Source: Rhizobium sp. RU36D (GTDB lineage: Bacteria; Pseudomonadota; Alphaproteobacteria; Rhizobiales; Rhizobiaceae). From it: a stretch of DNA of 64,000 nucleotides. The position numbers and the translations under genes were made by a program. Shown here piece after piece: positions 25,348-33,548 of the stretch; positions within the stretch are counted from its first letter, which is position 1, and the number at the start of each line of letters is the position of its first letter. The stretch is from positions 28,441 through 92,440 of the forward strand of contig NZ_FWXU01000024.1 in the NCBI RefSeq assembly GCF_900176345.1. The letters run 5' to 3'. The notes below the pieces were generated by a model. It saw only the letters and a program-made list of their open reading frames with translations. It was not told the origin of the DNA and did no database searches.

Positions 25348-26325
25348 GTGACCCAGCTTCTTTCCCATCCAAGACTTGTACGCAAACTCCAGGAGGCGCT
25401 GGGCGATCAGCTATGCGTCGCGCTCGACGACAGCAATGTCGTTGAGATCATGCTCAACCCCGACGGCAAGCTGTTCATCGAACGACTTGGCCACGGCGTG
25501 GCGCCTGCCGGCGAGATGTCATCCGCCGCGGCGGAAACGATCATCGGCACTGTTGCTCATGCGTTGCGGTCCGAAATCGAGACGGATCAGCCTATTATCT
25601 CCGGTGAGCTGCCAATCGGAGGCCACCGGTTCGAGGGTCTTTTGCCTCCGATCGTGGCGAGACCTGCTTTCACGATCCGGCGACGCGCATCACGCCTTAT
25701 TCCTTTGGATGACTATGTGCGGAGCGGCGTCATGACGGATGTTCAGGCGGGCACGATTCGAAGCGCGATCGCCTCGCGCTTGAACATTATCATCTCGGGC
25801 GGGACAGGCTCCGGGAAAACGACGCTCGCCAACGCGGTGATCGATGAAATCGTACGGAGTGCGCCAGAGGATCGACTCGTGGTCCTCGAAGATACGGCGG
25901 AGATCCGGTGCGCCGCCGAGAACGCCGTTCTTCTCCACACGAGTGACACCGTTGACATGGCTCGGCTACTCAAGAGCACAATGCGCCTTCGACCAGACCG
26001 CATCGTCGTCGGCGAGGTTCGCGACGGGGCCGCCCTCACACTGCTCAAAGCCTGGAACACAGGACATCCGGGCGGGGTGGCAACCATTCACTCCAATACC
26101 GCCATGTCGGCACTCCGACGGCTTGAACAACTCACGGCAGAGGCAAGCCAACAGCCAATGCACGAGGTCATCGGTGAGGCCGTTGACCTCATCGTTTCCA
26201 TCGAGCGTACGCCCCGCGGCCGGCGGGTCCGTGACATCATCACCGTCGAACGTTTCGCCAACGGCGAATACGAAATCCAGTCCGAGCATCTTACGGAAGA
26301 ACAGGAAGCCCGCCATGTTGCGTAA
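25348..26325 (+). CDS. trbB: Conjugal transfer ATPase TrbB (VirB11-like)
   Basis: The protein has 325 residues starting at GTG 25348 (VTQLLSHPRLVRKLQEALG), which fits the family length. It is a hexameric VirB11/PulE-type secretion ATPase at the inner membrane. Walker A GGTGSGKTTLA lies near residue 151, the Asp box VVLEDTAEI near 180, Walker B MRLRPDRIVVGEVRDGAAL near 215, and the His box HPGGVATIHSN near 243. The longer upstream frame overlaps traI and is a shadow. It overlaps trbC by 11 bases. It powers pilus assembly and substrate passage with TrbE and TraG. Confidence 0.95.
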   Translation: MTQLLSHPRLVRKLQEALGDQLCVALDDSNVVEIMLNPDGKLFIERLGHGVAPAGEMSSAAAETIIGTVAHALRSEIETDQPIISGELPIGGHRFEGLLPPIVARPAFTIRRRASRLIPLDDYVRSGVMTDVQAGTIRSAIASRLNIIISGGTGSGKTTLANAVIDEIVRSAPEDRLVVLEDTAEIRCAAENAVLLHTSDTVDMARLLKSTMRLRPDRIVVGEVRDGAALTLLKAWNTGHPGGVATIHSNTAMSALRRLEQLTAEASQQPMHEVIGEAVDLIVSIERTPRGRRVRDIITVERFANGEYEIQSEHLTEEQEARHVA

Positions 26326-26695
26326 AACCAATGTTTTCGCTTTCACAGTCTTCGCGGCTCATTTTGCCTTTATGGCACCGGCGATGGCGAGTTCAGGCGG
26401 CGGCAGCCTCCCGTGGGAAGGCCCTCTTGAGCAGATCCAGCAATCGATCACAGGTCCTGTAGCAGGCTACATCGCGCTTGCCGCCGTTGCGATTGCTGGC
26501 GGCATGTTGATCTTTGGCGGCGAACTCAACGATTTCGCGCGACGGCTCATGTACGTGGTCCTGGTCGCCGGCATTCTGCTCGGCGCGACGACAATCGTAG
26601 GTCTCTTCGGCGCAACAGGCGCCTCGATCGGCATTTCGGCGAAAGTGATCTCCAGCTTCCCAGTCCTCAATGCAGGGGAGGGGAGACATGGCTGA
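26315..26695 (+). CDS. trbC: Conjugative pilin TrbC (VirB2-like)
   Basis: This 126-residue pilin precursor has an N-terminal hydrophobic leader (VFAFTVFAAHFAFMAPAMAS) followed by the mature pilin with two hydrophobic segments, VAGYIALAAVAIAGGMLIFGG and LMYVVLVAGILLGATTIVGLF. In IncP and Ti relatives TrbC is trimmed and cyclised by the TraF peptidase, which is encoded at 38.7 kb here. It begins 11 bases inside trbB and overlaps trbD by 8 bases. It would form the extracellular pilus. Confidence 0.93.
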   Translation: MLRKTNVFAFTVFAAHFAFMAPAMASSGGGSLPWEGPLEQIQQSITGPVAGYIALAAVAIAGGMLIFGGELNDFARRLMYVVLVAGILLGATTIVGLFGATGASIGISAKVISSFPVLNAGEGRHG

Positions 26696-26987
26696 CGCGC
26701 TGTCGAGACTGCAACGGAACCGGATTCATCGCGCCCTCTCACGACCGAACCTGCTGATGGGCGCCGACCGGGAGCTGGTCCTGATCACGGGCCTGGCCGC
26801 GGTCATCCTGATCTTCGTTGTCCTGACGATCTATTCAGCGCTGTTCGGGTTGGCCATGTGGATCGTCATCGTCGGTGCGCTACGGATGATGGCGAAGTCC
26901 GACCCGCTGATGCGGCAAGTCTATGTGCGGCACATTTCTTATCAGCCCCACTACAAGCCGACCACGTCACCGTGGCGGAAATACTGA
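26688..26987 (+). CDS. trbD: Conjugal transfer protein TrbD (VirB3-like)
   Basis: This 99-residue small membrane protein starts MADALSRLQRNRIHRALSRPNLLMGADREL. The phrase RPNLLMGADREL is characteristic of TrbD/VirB3. Two adjacent hydrophobic stretches (ITGLAAVILIFVVLTIYSALFGLAMWIVIVGAL) span the inner membrane. GGGGAGGGGAGA directly before the ATG is a strong ribosome binding site. It works with the TrbE ATPase in pilus assembly. Confidence 0.92.
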   Translation: MADALSRLQRNRIHRALSRPNLLMGADRELVLITGLAAVILIFVVLTIYSALFGLAMWIVIVGALRMMAKSDPLMRQVYVRHISYQPHYKPTTSPWRKY

Positions 26988-26997
26988 AGGTGGCATC

Positions 26998-29454
26998 ATG
27001 GTAGCACTGAAACGTTTTCGCGCCACCGGTCCGTCCTTTGCAGATCTCGTCCCCTATGCGGGCCTTGTCGACAATGGCATTCTTCTTCTGAAGGACGGCA
27101 GTCTGATGGCTGGCTGGTACTTTGCCGGCCCGGATTCCGAAAGCGCGACCGATGTCGAGCGCAACGAGCTCTCGCGGCAGATCAATGCCATCCTGTCACG
27201 CCTTGGCAGCGGCTGGATGATCCAGGTTGAGGCAATCCGGGTCCCGACTATCGACTACCCAACGGAAGATCGTTGCTACTTTCCCGATCCTGTAACGCGG
27301 GCGATCGACGCCGAGCGTCGCGTGCACTTCGAGCGTGAACAGGGGCATTTCGAAAGCAAGCATGCGCTTGTCCTGACATACCGACCGCTTGAATCCAGAA
27401 AGACAGCCTTATCCAAATACATCTACTCGGACGAGGAAAGCCGCAAGAAATCCTATGCAGACACTGTGCTCTTCGTCTTCAAGAACGCGATCCGCGAGAT
27501 CGAGCAATATCTGGCGAATGCACTTTCAATCAGACGAATGGAAACGCGCGTAGTCCCTGAGCGAGGAGGGTATCGTGTAGCGCGCTATGACGAACTTTTC
27601 CAGTTCGTTCGCTTCTGCATCACCGGTGAAAACCATCCAGTTCGCCTTCCAGAGGTGCCAATGTACCTGGACTGGCTTGCCACCGCCGAATTCGCGCACG
27701 GGCTGACGCCAAAAGTCGAAAGCCGGTTTCTCGGTATTGTCGCAATCGATGGTCTGCCGGCTGAGAGCTGGCCGGGCATCCTGAACAGTCTTGACCTGAT
27801 GCCGCTGACATATCGATGGTCGTCGCGGTTCATTTTCATGGACGCCGAAGAGGCAAGGCAAAAGCTCGAGCGAACCCGCAAGAAGTGGCAGCAGAAGGTG
27901 CGGCCCTTCTTCGACCAGCTGTTCCAGACGCAGAGCCGCGCCGTCGATCAGGACGCGATGACCATGGTGGCGGAGACCGAGGATGCGATCGCACAAGCGT
28001 CGTCGCAGTTGGTCGCTTATGGGTATTACACGCCCGTCGTCATCCTCTTCGAACAGGAGAGAGATGCGCTACAGGAAAAGTCCGAAGCCATCCGCCGTCT
28101 TATCCAGGCGGAAGGTTTCGGCGCACGCATAGAGACGCTCAATGCGACCGACGCTTTCCTCGGCAGTCTACCGGGCAACTGGTACGCCAATGTCCGCGAA
28201 CCATTGATCAATACGAGCAACCTTGCAGACCTGATCCCACTCAACTCGGTCTGGTCAGGCAGCCCTGTTGCACCGTGCCCGTATTATCCTGCGAACTCCC
28301 CACCGCTGATGCAGGTCGCAAGCGGCTCCACGCCTTTCCGGTTGAACCTCCACGTCGATGACGTCGGCCACACGCTGATATTCGGGCCCACCGGCTCCGG
28401 CAAATCGACGCTCCTGGCCCTAATCGCCGCGCAGTTCAGACGCTACGAATTCGCCCAGATCTTTGCGTTCGACAAAGGCAATTCTCTTCTTCCCATGACC
28501 CTGGCGGCCGGCGGGGATCACTATGAGATCGGCGGGGATCATGAAGGGGAGGGGAGGGCGCTGTCGTTCTGCCCGCTCTTTGATCTTTCAACGGACGGCG
28601 ATCGCGCTTGGGCGAGCGAGTGGATCGAAATGCTTGTCGCCCTGCAGGGGGTGACGATCACGCCAGACCATCGCAACGCGATCTCTCGGCAGGTAGGGTT
28701 GATGGCGACTGCGCCCGGGCGATCGCTTTCGGATTTCGTAAGCGGCGTTCAGATGCGCGAAATCAAGGATGCGTTGCATCACTATACCGTTGATGGGCCG
28801 ATGGGCCAGTTGCTGGATGCCGAGGAAGACGGGATCACATTGCGGGCCTTTCAGTGCTTCGAAATCGAGCAGCTGATGAACCTTGGCGAACGAAGCCTTG
28901 TGCCGGTCCTCACTTACCTGTTCCGCCGCATCGAAAAGCGACTGGACGGCTCACCGAGCCTCATCCTCCTTGATGAGGCCTGGCTGATGCTGGGCCATCC
29001 GGTTTTCAGAGCCAAGATCCGGGAATGGCTGAAGGTTCTGCGCAAAGCCAATTGCGCAGTCGTCCTGGCAACACAATCGATCTCGGATGCGGAGCGATCT
29101 GGCATTATCGACGTGCTGAAAGAATCCTGCCCGACAAAAATCTGCCTACCGAACGGTGCCGCACGCGAACCAGGCACACGGGAATTCTATGAGCGGATCG
29201 GCTTCAACGAACGCCAGATCGAGATCGTGTCGGCCGCCATCCCGAAACGCGAATACTACGTGGCGACACCAGATGGCCGGAGGCTGTTCGACATGTCGCT
29301 CGGTCCAGTCGCGCTGAGCTTTGTCGGCGCGTCCGGGAAGGAAGACCTAAAGCGCATCCGTGCACTGAAGGCGGAACACGGCCAGGACTGGCCTACCCAT
29401 TGGCTTGAATCGAGAGGAGTTCACGATGCCACGTCGCACCTCAACGTCCAATAG
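26998..29454 (+). CDS. trbE: Conjugal transfer ATPase TrbE (VirB4-like)
   Basis: This 818-residue VirB4-family ATPase is of normal length. The N-terminal CagE/TrbE domain includes DNGILLLKDGSLMAGWYFAGPDSES. Walker A GPTGSGKSTLL is near residue 464 and Walker B PSLILLDEAWLML near 655, followed by RKANCAVVLATQSISD. It starts at ATG 26998, 10 bases after trbD. Its end overlaps trbJ by 29 bases in another frame. It energises pilus biogenesis at the inner membrane and is the largest ATPase of the mating-pair apparatus. Confidence 0.96.
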   Translation: MVALKRFRATGPSFADLVPYAGLVDNGILLLKDGSLMAGWYFAGPDSESATDVERNELSRQINAILSRLGSGWMIQVEAIRVPTIDYPTEDRCYFPDPVTRAIDAERRVHFEREQGHFESKHALVLTYRPLESRKTALSKYIYSDEESRKKSYADTVLFVFKNAIREIEQYLANALSIRRMETRVVPERGGYRVARYDELFQFVRFCITGENHPVRLPEVPMYLDWLATAEFAHGLTPKVESRFLGIVAIDGLPAESWPGILNSLDLMPLTYRWSSRFIFMDAEEARQKLERTRKKWQQKVRPFFDQLFQTQSRAVDQDAMTMVAETEDAIAQASSQLVAYGYYTPVVILFEQERDALQEKSEAIRRLIQAEGFGARIETLNATDAFLGSLPGNWYANVREPLINTSNLADLIPLNSVWSGSPVAPCPYYPANSPPLMQVASGSTPFRLNLHVDDVGHTLIFGPTGSGKSTLLALIAAQFRRYEFAQIFAFDKGNSLLPMTLAAGGDHYEIGGDHEGEGRALSFCPLFDLSTDGDRAWASEWIEMLVALQGVTITPDHRNAISRQVGLMATAPGRSLSDFVSGVQMREIKDALHHYTVDGPMGQLLDAEEDGITLRAFQCFEIEQLMNLGERSLVPVLTYLFRRIEKRLDGSPSLILLDEAWLMLGHPVFRAKIREWLKVLRKANCAVVLATQSISDAERSGIIDVLKESCPTKICLPNGAAREPGTREFYERIGFNERQIEIVSAAIPKREYYVATPDGRRLFDMSLGPVALSFVGASGKEDLKRIRALKAEHGQDWPTHWLESRGVHDATSHLNVQ

Positions 29455-30229
29455 CTGGATCGTCGCAACGATGACCGCGACAATCGCGCTGTCGCCGATT
29501 GCTTCCGCCCACGCTGGATCTGCAACGGGCGCTGCCACCGAATGGACGCAGCTTGCAAACAATGCGCAGCTCATCGATCTCCTGAAGAGTTCAGGAATTC
29601 AGGTCGATAATCAGATTACCCAGATCGGACAGCTGGCGGAGCAAATCCAGAATCAGCTTAAAATCTATGAAAACATGCTGCAGAATACCGCGCAACTTCC
29701 CGACCACATCTGGGGACAAGTGGAAGGCGATCTCAACCGCCTGCGGAGCATTGTCGAGCAAGGCCAAGGCATCTCCTTCTCGATGGCGAATGCCGACGAT
29801 GTCATGAAACAGAGGTTCAAGAGCTACGCGGACCTCAAGACGTACCTGCCGAATGCCGAGAGCTTTTCGTCCAGCTATCAAAGCTGGTCGGACACGAACC
29901 GGGATACGATTGCCGGCACCCTTAAAGCCGCCAGTCTCACAGCCGCTCAGTTCGACAGCGAAGAAGACACTATGAGTTCGCTGCGTGGAATGTCGGAATC
30001 GGCGGACGGGAAGATGAAGGCGTTGCAGGTTGGGCATCAGATTGCCGCGCAGCAAGTCGCCCAGATGCAAAAGCTCCGTGGCCTCGTTTCACAGCAGATG
30101 ACGATGATGGGCATCTGGCTGCAGAGCGAGCAGACGGACAAGGATCTCGCGCAGGCTCGCCGTGAGCAGTTCTTCAAATCGACTGCGCCCTCAACATCTG
30201 GCGGCGAAAAAATGAAGGTGGAATGGTGA
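29426..30229 (+). CDS. trbJ: Conjugal transfer protein TrbJ (VirB5-like)
   Basis: This 267-residue periplasmic protein starts MPRRTSTSNSWIVATMTATIALSPIASAHAG, a Sec signal peptide. The mature part is helical with coiled-coil potential (QIGQLAEQIQNQLKIYENMLQNTAQLPDHIWGQVEGDLNRLRSIVEQGQG; later AAQQVAQMQKLRGLVSQQMTMMGIWLQSEQTDKDLAQARREQFF), as in VirB5 minor pilins. The C-terminal tail (ARREQFFKSTAPSTSGGEKMKVEW) strongly resembles the tail of TrbK, the next gene. It overlaps trbE at the front, and its stop overlaps trbK. Confidence 0.94.
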   Translation: MPRRTSTSNSWIVATMTATIALSPIASAHAGSATGAATEWTQLANNAQLIDLLKSSGIQVDNQITQIGQLAEQIQNQLKIYENMLQNTAQLPDHIWGQVEGDLNRLRSIVEQGQGISFSMANADDVMKQRFKSYADLKTYLPNAESFSSSYQSWSDTNRDTIAGTLKAASLTAAQFDSEEDTMSSLRGMSESADGKMKALQVGHQIAAQQVAQMQKLRGLVSQQMTMMGIWLQSEQTDKDLAQARREQFFKSTAPSTSGGEKMKVEW

Positions 30230-30399
30230 GAACGAAACTGATCCTGGCCATCATAGCCACAGTCATGTCCGTCGGCGGAACAGGCGTCTGGTTCCTGGTC
30301 TCGGAGAGACAGGCAGCACAAGTACGGCGCGAAAAGTTCTTCGGGTCGACGAAGGAGTACCCGACGTCGGGCGGCGAGAAGGTGAAAATTGAGTGGTGA
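30223..30399 (+). CDS. trbK: Entry exclusion protein TrbK
   Basis: This 58-residue protein starts MVRTKLILAIIATVMSVGG, one N-terminal hydrophobic segment, followed by a short charged periplasmic tail ending EYPTSGGEKVKIEW. TrbK homologues of Ti and IncP plasmids block redundant transfer into cells that already hold the plasmid. The ATG overlaps the trbJ stop. No lipobox cysteine is present, unlike RP4 TrbK, so it would be membrane-anchored by its hydrophobic N-terminus. Confidence 0.85.
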   Translation: MVRTKLILAIIATVMSVGGTGVWFLVSERQAAQVRREKFFGSTKEYPTSGGEKVKIEW

Positions 30400-30403
30400 T
30401 CGC

Positions 30404-31588
30404 ATGACCTCCGAGCTAAAAAAGATCAGGGGCATTGCGATGCTAACCACATTCCTCATCGTCTCGTTTCAGCCTGCGATTGCGCAGGAGGGATCGGTTC
30501 TCACCGCCCTCCAGAACGAGATCACCACAGCCGCCAAGGGTTGGGAGACCACTATCATGGATGCGGCGAGATCGCTGTTCTGGATCCTCGCAGGGATCGA
30601 GATCGGCATAGCCGCGGTGTGGCTGGCGCTTCAGGCCGCGTCTCTCGACAGCTGGTTTGCTGAACTGGTCCGACGCATCATGTTCGTAGGATTTTTCGCA
30701 TTCGTACTCGCGCAAGGTCCGTCCTTCGCGAAGGCAGTCGTCGATAGCCTTTTCCAGATCGGCGCGGGGGGAGGCACGGCGTCTCCAGCAGATGTGTTCA
30801 ACGCAGGCTTAGCCGTTGCGACCAAGATGTCAGAAAAAGTACAGTTCGGGCTATTCGAGGACAACGCGCTCGCCATCTCGGCTGCGTTTGCGATGGTGGT
30901 GACGGTGATAGCATTTTCACTCGTTGCCGCGATCTTCGTGTCTGTGATGGTCGAAATGTATCTCGGCCTGCTCGCCGGTATGATCATGCTTGGTCTGGGT
31001 GGCTCGTCGTTCACCAAAGATTTTGCGGTCCGCTACCTGGTCTATGCGTTCTCGGTCGGCATCAAGCTCATGGCACTGGTGATGATCTCGCGGATTGGGT
31101 CCCAGGTCCTGATCGGCCTCGCAAACCAGCCTGACGTGGGGAACCAGTTCCAGACCGCATTGGCAGTTGCCGGGATAGCGGTCGTGGTCTTCATCATCGC
31201 CATGTACGTGCCCAACATCATCCAAGGTGTGGTGCAAGGGGCATCGGTTACGGGCGGTATGGAAACAATCCGTCACAGTGGGCAGGCGGCATCATTCGCC
31301 CTCGGAGCAGCATCGCTTGCCGCCGGTGCCGTCGGAGCAGGGGCTACTGCAGCTCAGTCGGCACGTGCAGCAGGATCCTCTGTTGCCGGCGCAACACTTC
31401 GCGGTATGGGCGCCGGGATCGGGTCGGCCGGGAAAGCAGCTAGCTCGGCTGCCAAGGAAAAGGCGATCGGTTCGCCTGGTGCGTATGCCGGCTCGCTTCT
31501 CGGCCTCGCCAACGCGAAGTTGGACGGCAATCGAGGTGGTCAAAGCAGTAAGCCTACACCCCAGAGCACAAACAGTAGTTTTCAATAG
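30404..31588 (+). CDS. trbL: Conjugal transfer membrane protein TrbL (VirB6-like)
   Basis: This 394-residue polytopic inner-membrane protein begins after a signal-like segment (MLTTFLIVSFQPAIAQEGS). At least six hydrophobic segments lie between residues 50 and 290, including SLFWILAGIEIGIAAVWLAL, VVTVIAFSLVAAIFVSVMVEMYLGLLAGMIMLGLGGSS and AVAGIAVVVFIIAMYVPNIIQGVVQG. The C-terminal third is low complexity (Ala, Gly, Ser rich), typical of TrbL. I use ATG 30404; a TTG at 30389 is possible. It forms part of the inner-membrane channel. Confidence 0.94.
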   Translation: MTSELKKIRGIAMLTTFLIVSFQPAIAQEGSVLTALQNEITTAAKGWETTIMDAARSLFWILAGIEIGIAAVWLALQAASLDSWFAELVRRIMFVGFFAFVLAQGPSFAKAVVDSLFQIGAGGGTASPADVFNAGLAVATKMSEKVQFGLFEDNALAISAAFAMVVTVIAFSLVAAIFVSVMVEMYLGLLAGMIMLGLGGSSFTKDFAVRYLVYAFSVGIKLMALVMISRIGSQVLIGLANQPDVGNQFQTALAVAGIAVVVFIIAMYVPNIIQGVVQGASVTGGMETIRHSGQAASFALGAASLAAGAVGAGATAAQSARAAGSSVAGATLRGMGAGIGSAGKAASSAAKEKAIGSPGAYAGSLLGLANAKLDGNRGGQSSKPTPQSTNSSFQ

Positions 31589-31602
31589 CGAGGGAAACAG
31601 AC

Positions 31603-32265
31603 ATGGCCGCTGACCGCGCCCCTGAAAGCCCATATCTTGCCGCGCGGCAGGAATGGACGGAGAGATATGGATCATACGTCCAAGCCGCGCGCGCGTGGCG
31701 GATCGTGGGCATCCTCGGATTGTCTATGGCCGTGATCGGCTTCACCTATGCGATGTATCTCAGTACGCAGGTCAAGCTCATTCCCTATATCGTTGAGGTC
31801 GACAAGCTCGGCACGTCGGTGACGGCGGGCTTTCCGCAGCAGATCGAGTATGCCGATGCCCGCGTCGTGCGAGCGACCCTCGGCAACTTCATCACGAGCC
31901 TCAAGTCGATCACGCCGGATGCGGTGGTACAGAAGCAATACATCGACCGGACCTACGCACTTCTGCGGACATCCGATCCCTCGACACAGAAAATCAATGC
32001 GTGGTTTCGCGCCAACTCGCCTTTCGAGCGGGCAAAGACATCGACGGTTGCCATCGAGGTCAACAACATTGTGGCCCTTTCCAACCAGACCTATCAGATC
32101 GACTGGACGGAATATGAGCGTGATCGCAAGGGCAAGGAAACCGGAACCCGCCGGTTTCGCGGAATTGCTACCGTTGCGATGACAGCGCCGCAAGACGAGG
32201 CGACCATCCGCCTCAACCCGATCGGTCTTTATGTCCAAGACTTCGACTGGACTGCACAGCTCTAA
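31603..32265 (+). CDS. trbF: Conjugal transfer protein TrbF (VirB8-like)
   Basis: This 220-residue bitopic protein has SPYLAARQEWTERYGSYVQAARAWR at the N-terminus, one transmembrane segment IVGILGLSMAVIGFTYAMYLS near 40-60, and a periplasmic VirB8 domain. The domain has PYIVEVDKLGTSVTAG, an IDRTYALLRT helix and NQTYQIDWTEYERDRKGKETGTRRFRGIATV. It is the assembly nucleator of the channel. It lies 14 bases after trbL and 17 before trbG. Confidence 0.94.
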   Translation: MAADRAPESPYLAARQEWTERYGSYVQAARAWRIVGILGLSMAVIGFTYAMYLSTQVKLIPYIVEVDKLGTSVTAGFPQQIEYADARVVRATLGNFITSLKSITPDAVVQKQYIDRTYALLRTSDPSTQKINAWFRANSPFERAKTSTVAIEVNNIVALSNQTYQIDWTEYERDRKGKETGTRRFRGIATVAMTAPQDEATIRLNPIGLYVQDFDWTAQL

Positions 32266-32282
32266 GGGCAGGGAAATAGACG

Positions 32283-33095
32283 ATGCAAAGAACTGGATTG
32301 ATCGCGGCGATCGGCTGCATGGCCGGACTTGTCCTCGGCGAAAGTGCGATTGCGCAGGACATGACCTCGAATGAGGTCAAGGGGACAAACATCTCACGGA
32401 AATGGCGTGGGACCCCCGGCCTGGTCACGACAGGGCCAGATGGGAAGGTCATTTTCCTTTTCGGCGAAGTGCAGCCCTCGGTCGTATGCTCACCTCTCCA
32501 AGTCTGCGATATCGAGTTGCAGGGCGGCGAAATTGTCCGAGACGTGCTCGTCGGTGACACCGTTCGCTGGAAGGTGGAGCCGGCAACATCGGGCGCGACA
32601 GGCGGCCAAGCCATCCATCTTATCGTCAAACCCTCGGAACCCGGTCTTGTCACGTCGATGGTCGTGACCACATCACGTCGGACCTATCATATCCAGCTGA
32701 AATCGCACCCCAGCCAATACATGGCACGGGTGGGCTTCGAGTATCCGGAGGACGCATCTACCAAACTCGCCGACATCAACGCGAGGCTTGAAACCGGCGG
32801 GATTGCCGGAACCGCTCCTGACAAGTTGAACTTTTCCTACACGGTAAGCGGAAGCGCATCGTGGAAGCCGAAACGTGTCTATTCCGATGGCGCCAAAACA
32901 TACATTCAATTCTCCAAGACGATATCGGGGCAGGATGCCCCGGTCCTATTCGTGGTGAGCGGCGGGCAAAACCGCATCGTCAACTATCGAATGAAGGACG
33001 CCATGATGATCGTCGACTATGCAGTCGACAAGGCCGTGCTTTTGTCAGGCGTTGGCTGGCGTCAACAAAAGATCACGATCCGGCGGGGAGGGTGA
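32283..33095 (+). CDS. trbG: Conjugal transfer protein TrbG (VirB9-like)
   Basis: This 270-residue protein has an N-terminal signal (LIAAIGCMAGLVLGESAIAQ), and the mature part begins QDMTSNEVKG. The VirB9 fold is seen in RKWRGTPGLVTTGPDGKVIFLFGEVQPSVVCSPLQVCDIELQGGEIV and in the C-terminal domain near FSYTVSGSASWKPKRVYSDGAKTYIQF. It would line the periplasmic and outer-membrane core with TrbH and TrbI. The trbH ATG begins 2 bases after its stop. Confidence 0.94.
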   Translation: MQRTGLIAAIGCMAGLVLGESAIAQDMTSNEVKGTNISRKWRGTPGLVTTGPDGKVIFLFGEVQPSVVCSPLQVCDIELQGGEIVRDVLVGDTVRWKVEPATSGATGGQAIHLIVKPSEPGLVTSMVVTTSRRTYHIQLKSHPSQYMARVGFEYPEDASTKLADINARLETGGIAGTAPDKLNFSYTVSGSASWKPKRVYSDGAKTYIQFSKTISGQDAPVLFVVSGGQNRIVNYRMKDAMMIVDYAVDKAVLLSGVGWRQQKITIRRGG

Positions 33096-33097
33096 TC

Positions 33098-33535
33098 ATG
33101 CGAACGATCACGCTCCTCATTCTCATGGCGGCACTTGCCTCCGGCTGCCAAAGCACAAGTGAGTTCATGACCACAAGCTCCATCCCGGTCGCGATCACGG
33201 GTCCCGCCGCAGGCGCCATTGCTGGCGATATGGCAAGCCGTCTTGCCGAACAGATCGGACCGGCTGGTAGGAAATCCATCAAAATGGAGAATGACCAGAG
33301 CGAATATGCGATGGCGCTAGAGGCCGCATTGAAGGGCTGGGGCTACACCGTCATCACCGATGGCAAGGTAGCGAAAGACCAGAAGCCGATCGAGATTTCC
33401 TATTCACTGGATGGTTTTGACGGGCAACTCTTCGCACACCTCGGAACTCCCACCGTCGCGCTTGGTCGCACCTACGTCGTGACTTCCACCGGCGCGACGC
33501 CGTCGAGCCCGCTTTCCGTCATGCAGCGAAATTGA
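33098..33535 (+). CDS. trbH: Conjugal transfer lipoprotein TrbH (VirB7-like)
   Basis: This 145-residue protein has a lipoprotein signal MRTITLLILMAALASGCQS, with the lipobox LASGC at residues 13-17. The mature part has FMTTSSIPVAITGPAAGAIAGDMASRLAEQI, characteristic of TrbH. It anchors the outer-membrane core complex. It lies 2 bases after trbG and 13 before trbI. The plus-strand frame is open upstream to 32861, but that is a shadow of trbG. Confidence 0.92.
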   Translation: MRTITLLILMAALASGCQSTSEFMTTSSIPVAITGPAAGAIAGDMASRLAEQIGPAGRKSIKMENDQSEYAMALEAALKGWGYTVITDGKVAKDQKPIEISYSLDGFDGQLFAHLGTPTVALGRTYVVTSTGATPSSPLSVMQRN

Positions 33536-33548
33536 GGAGGCCGGCCAT

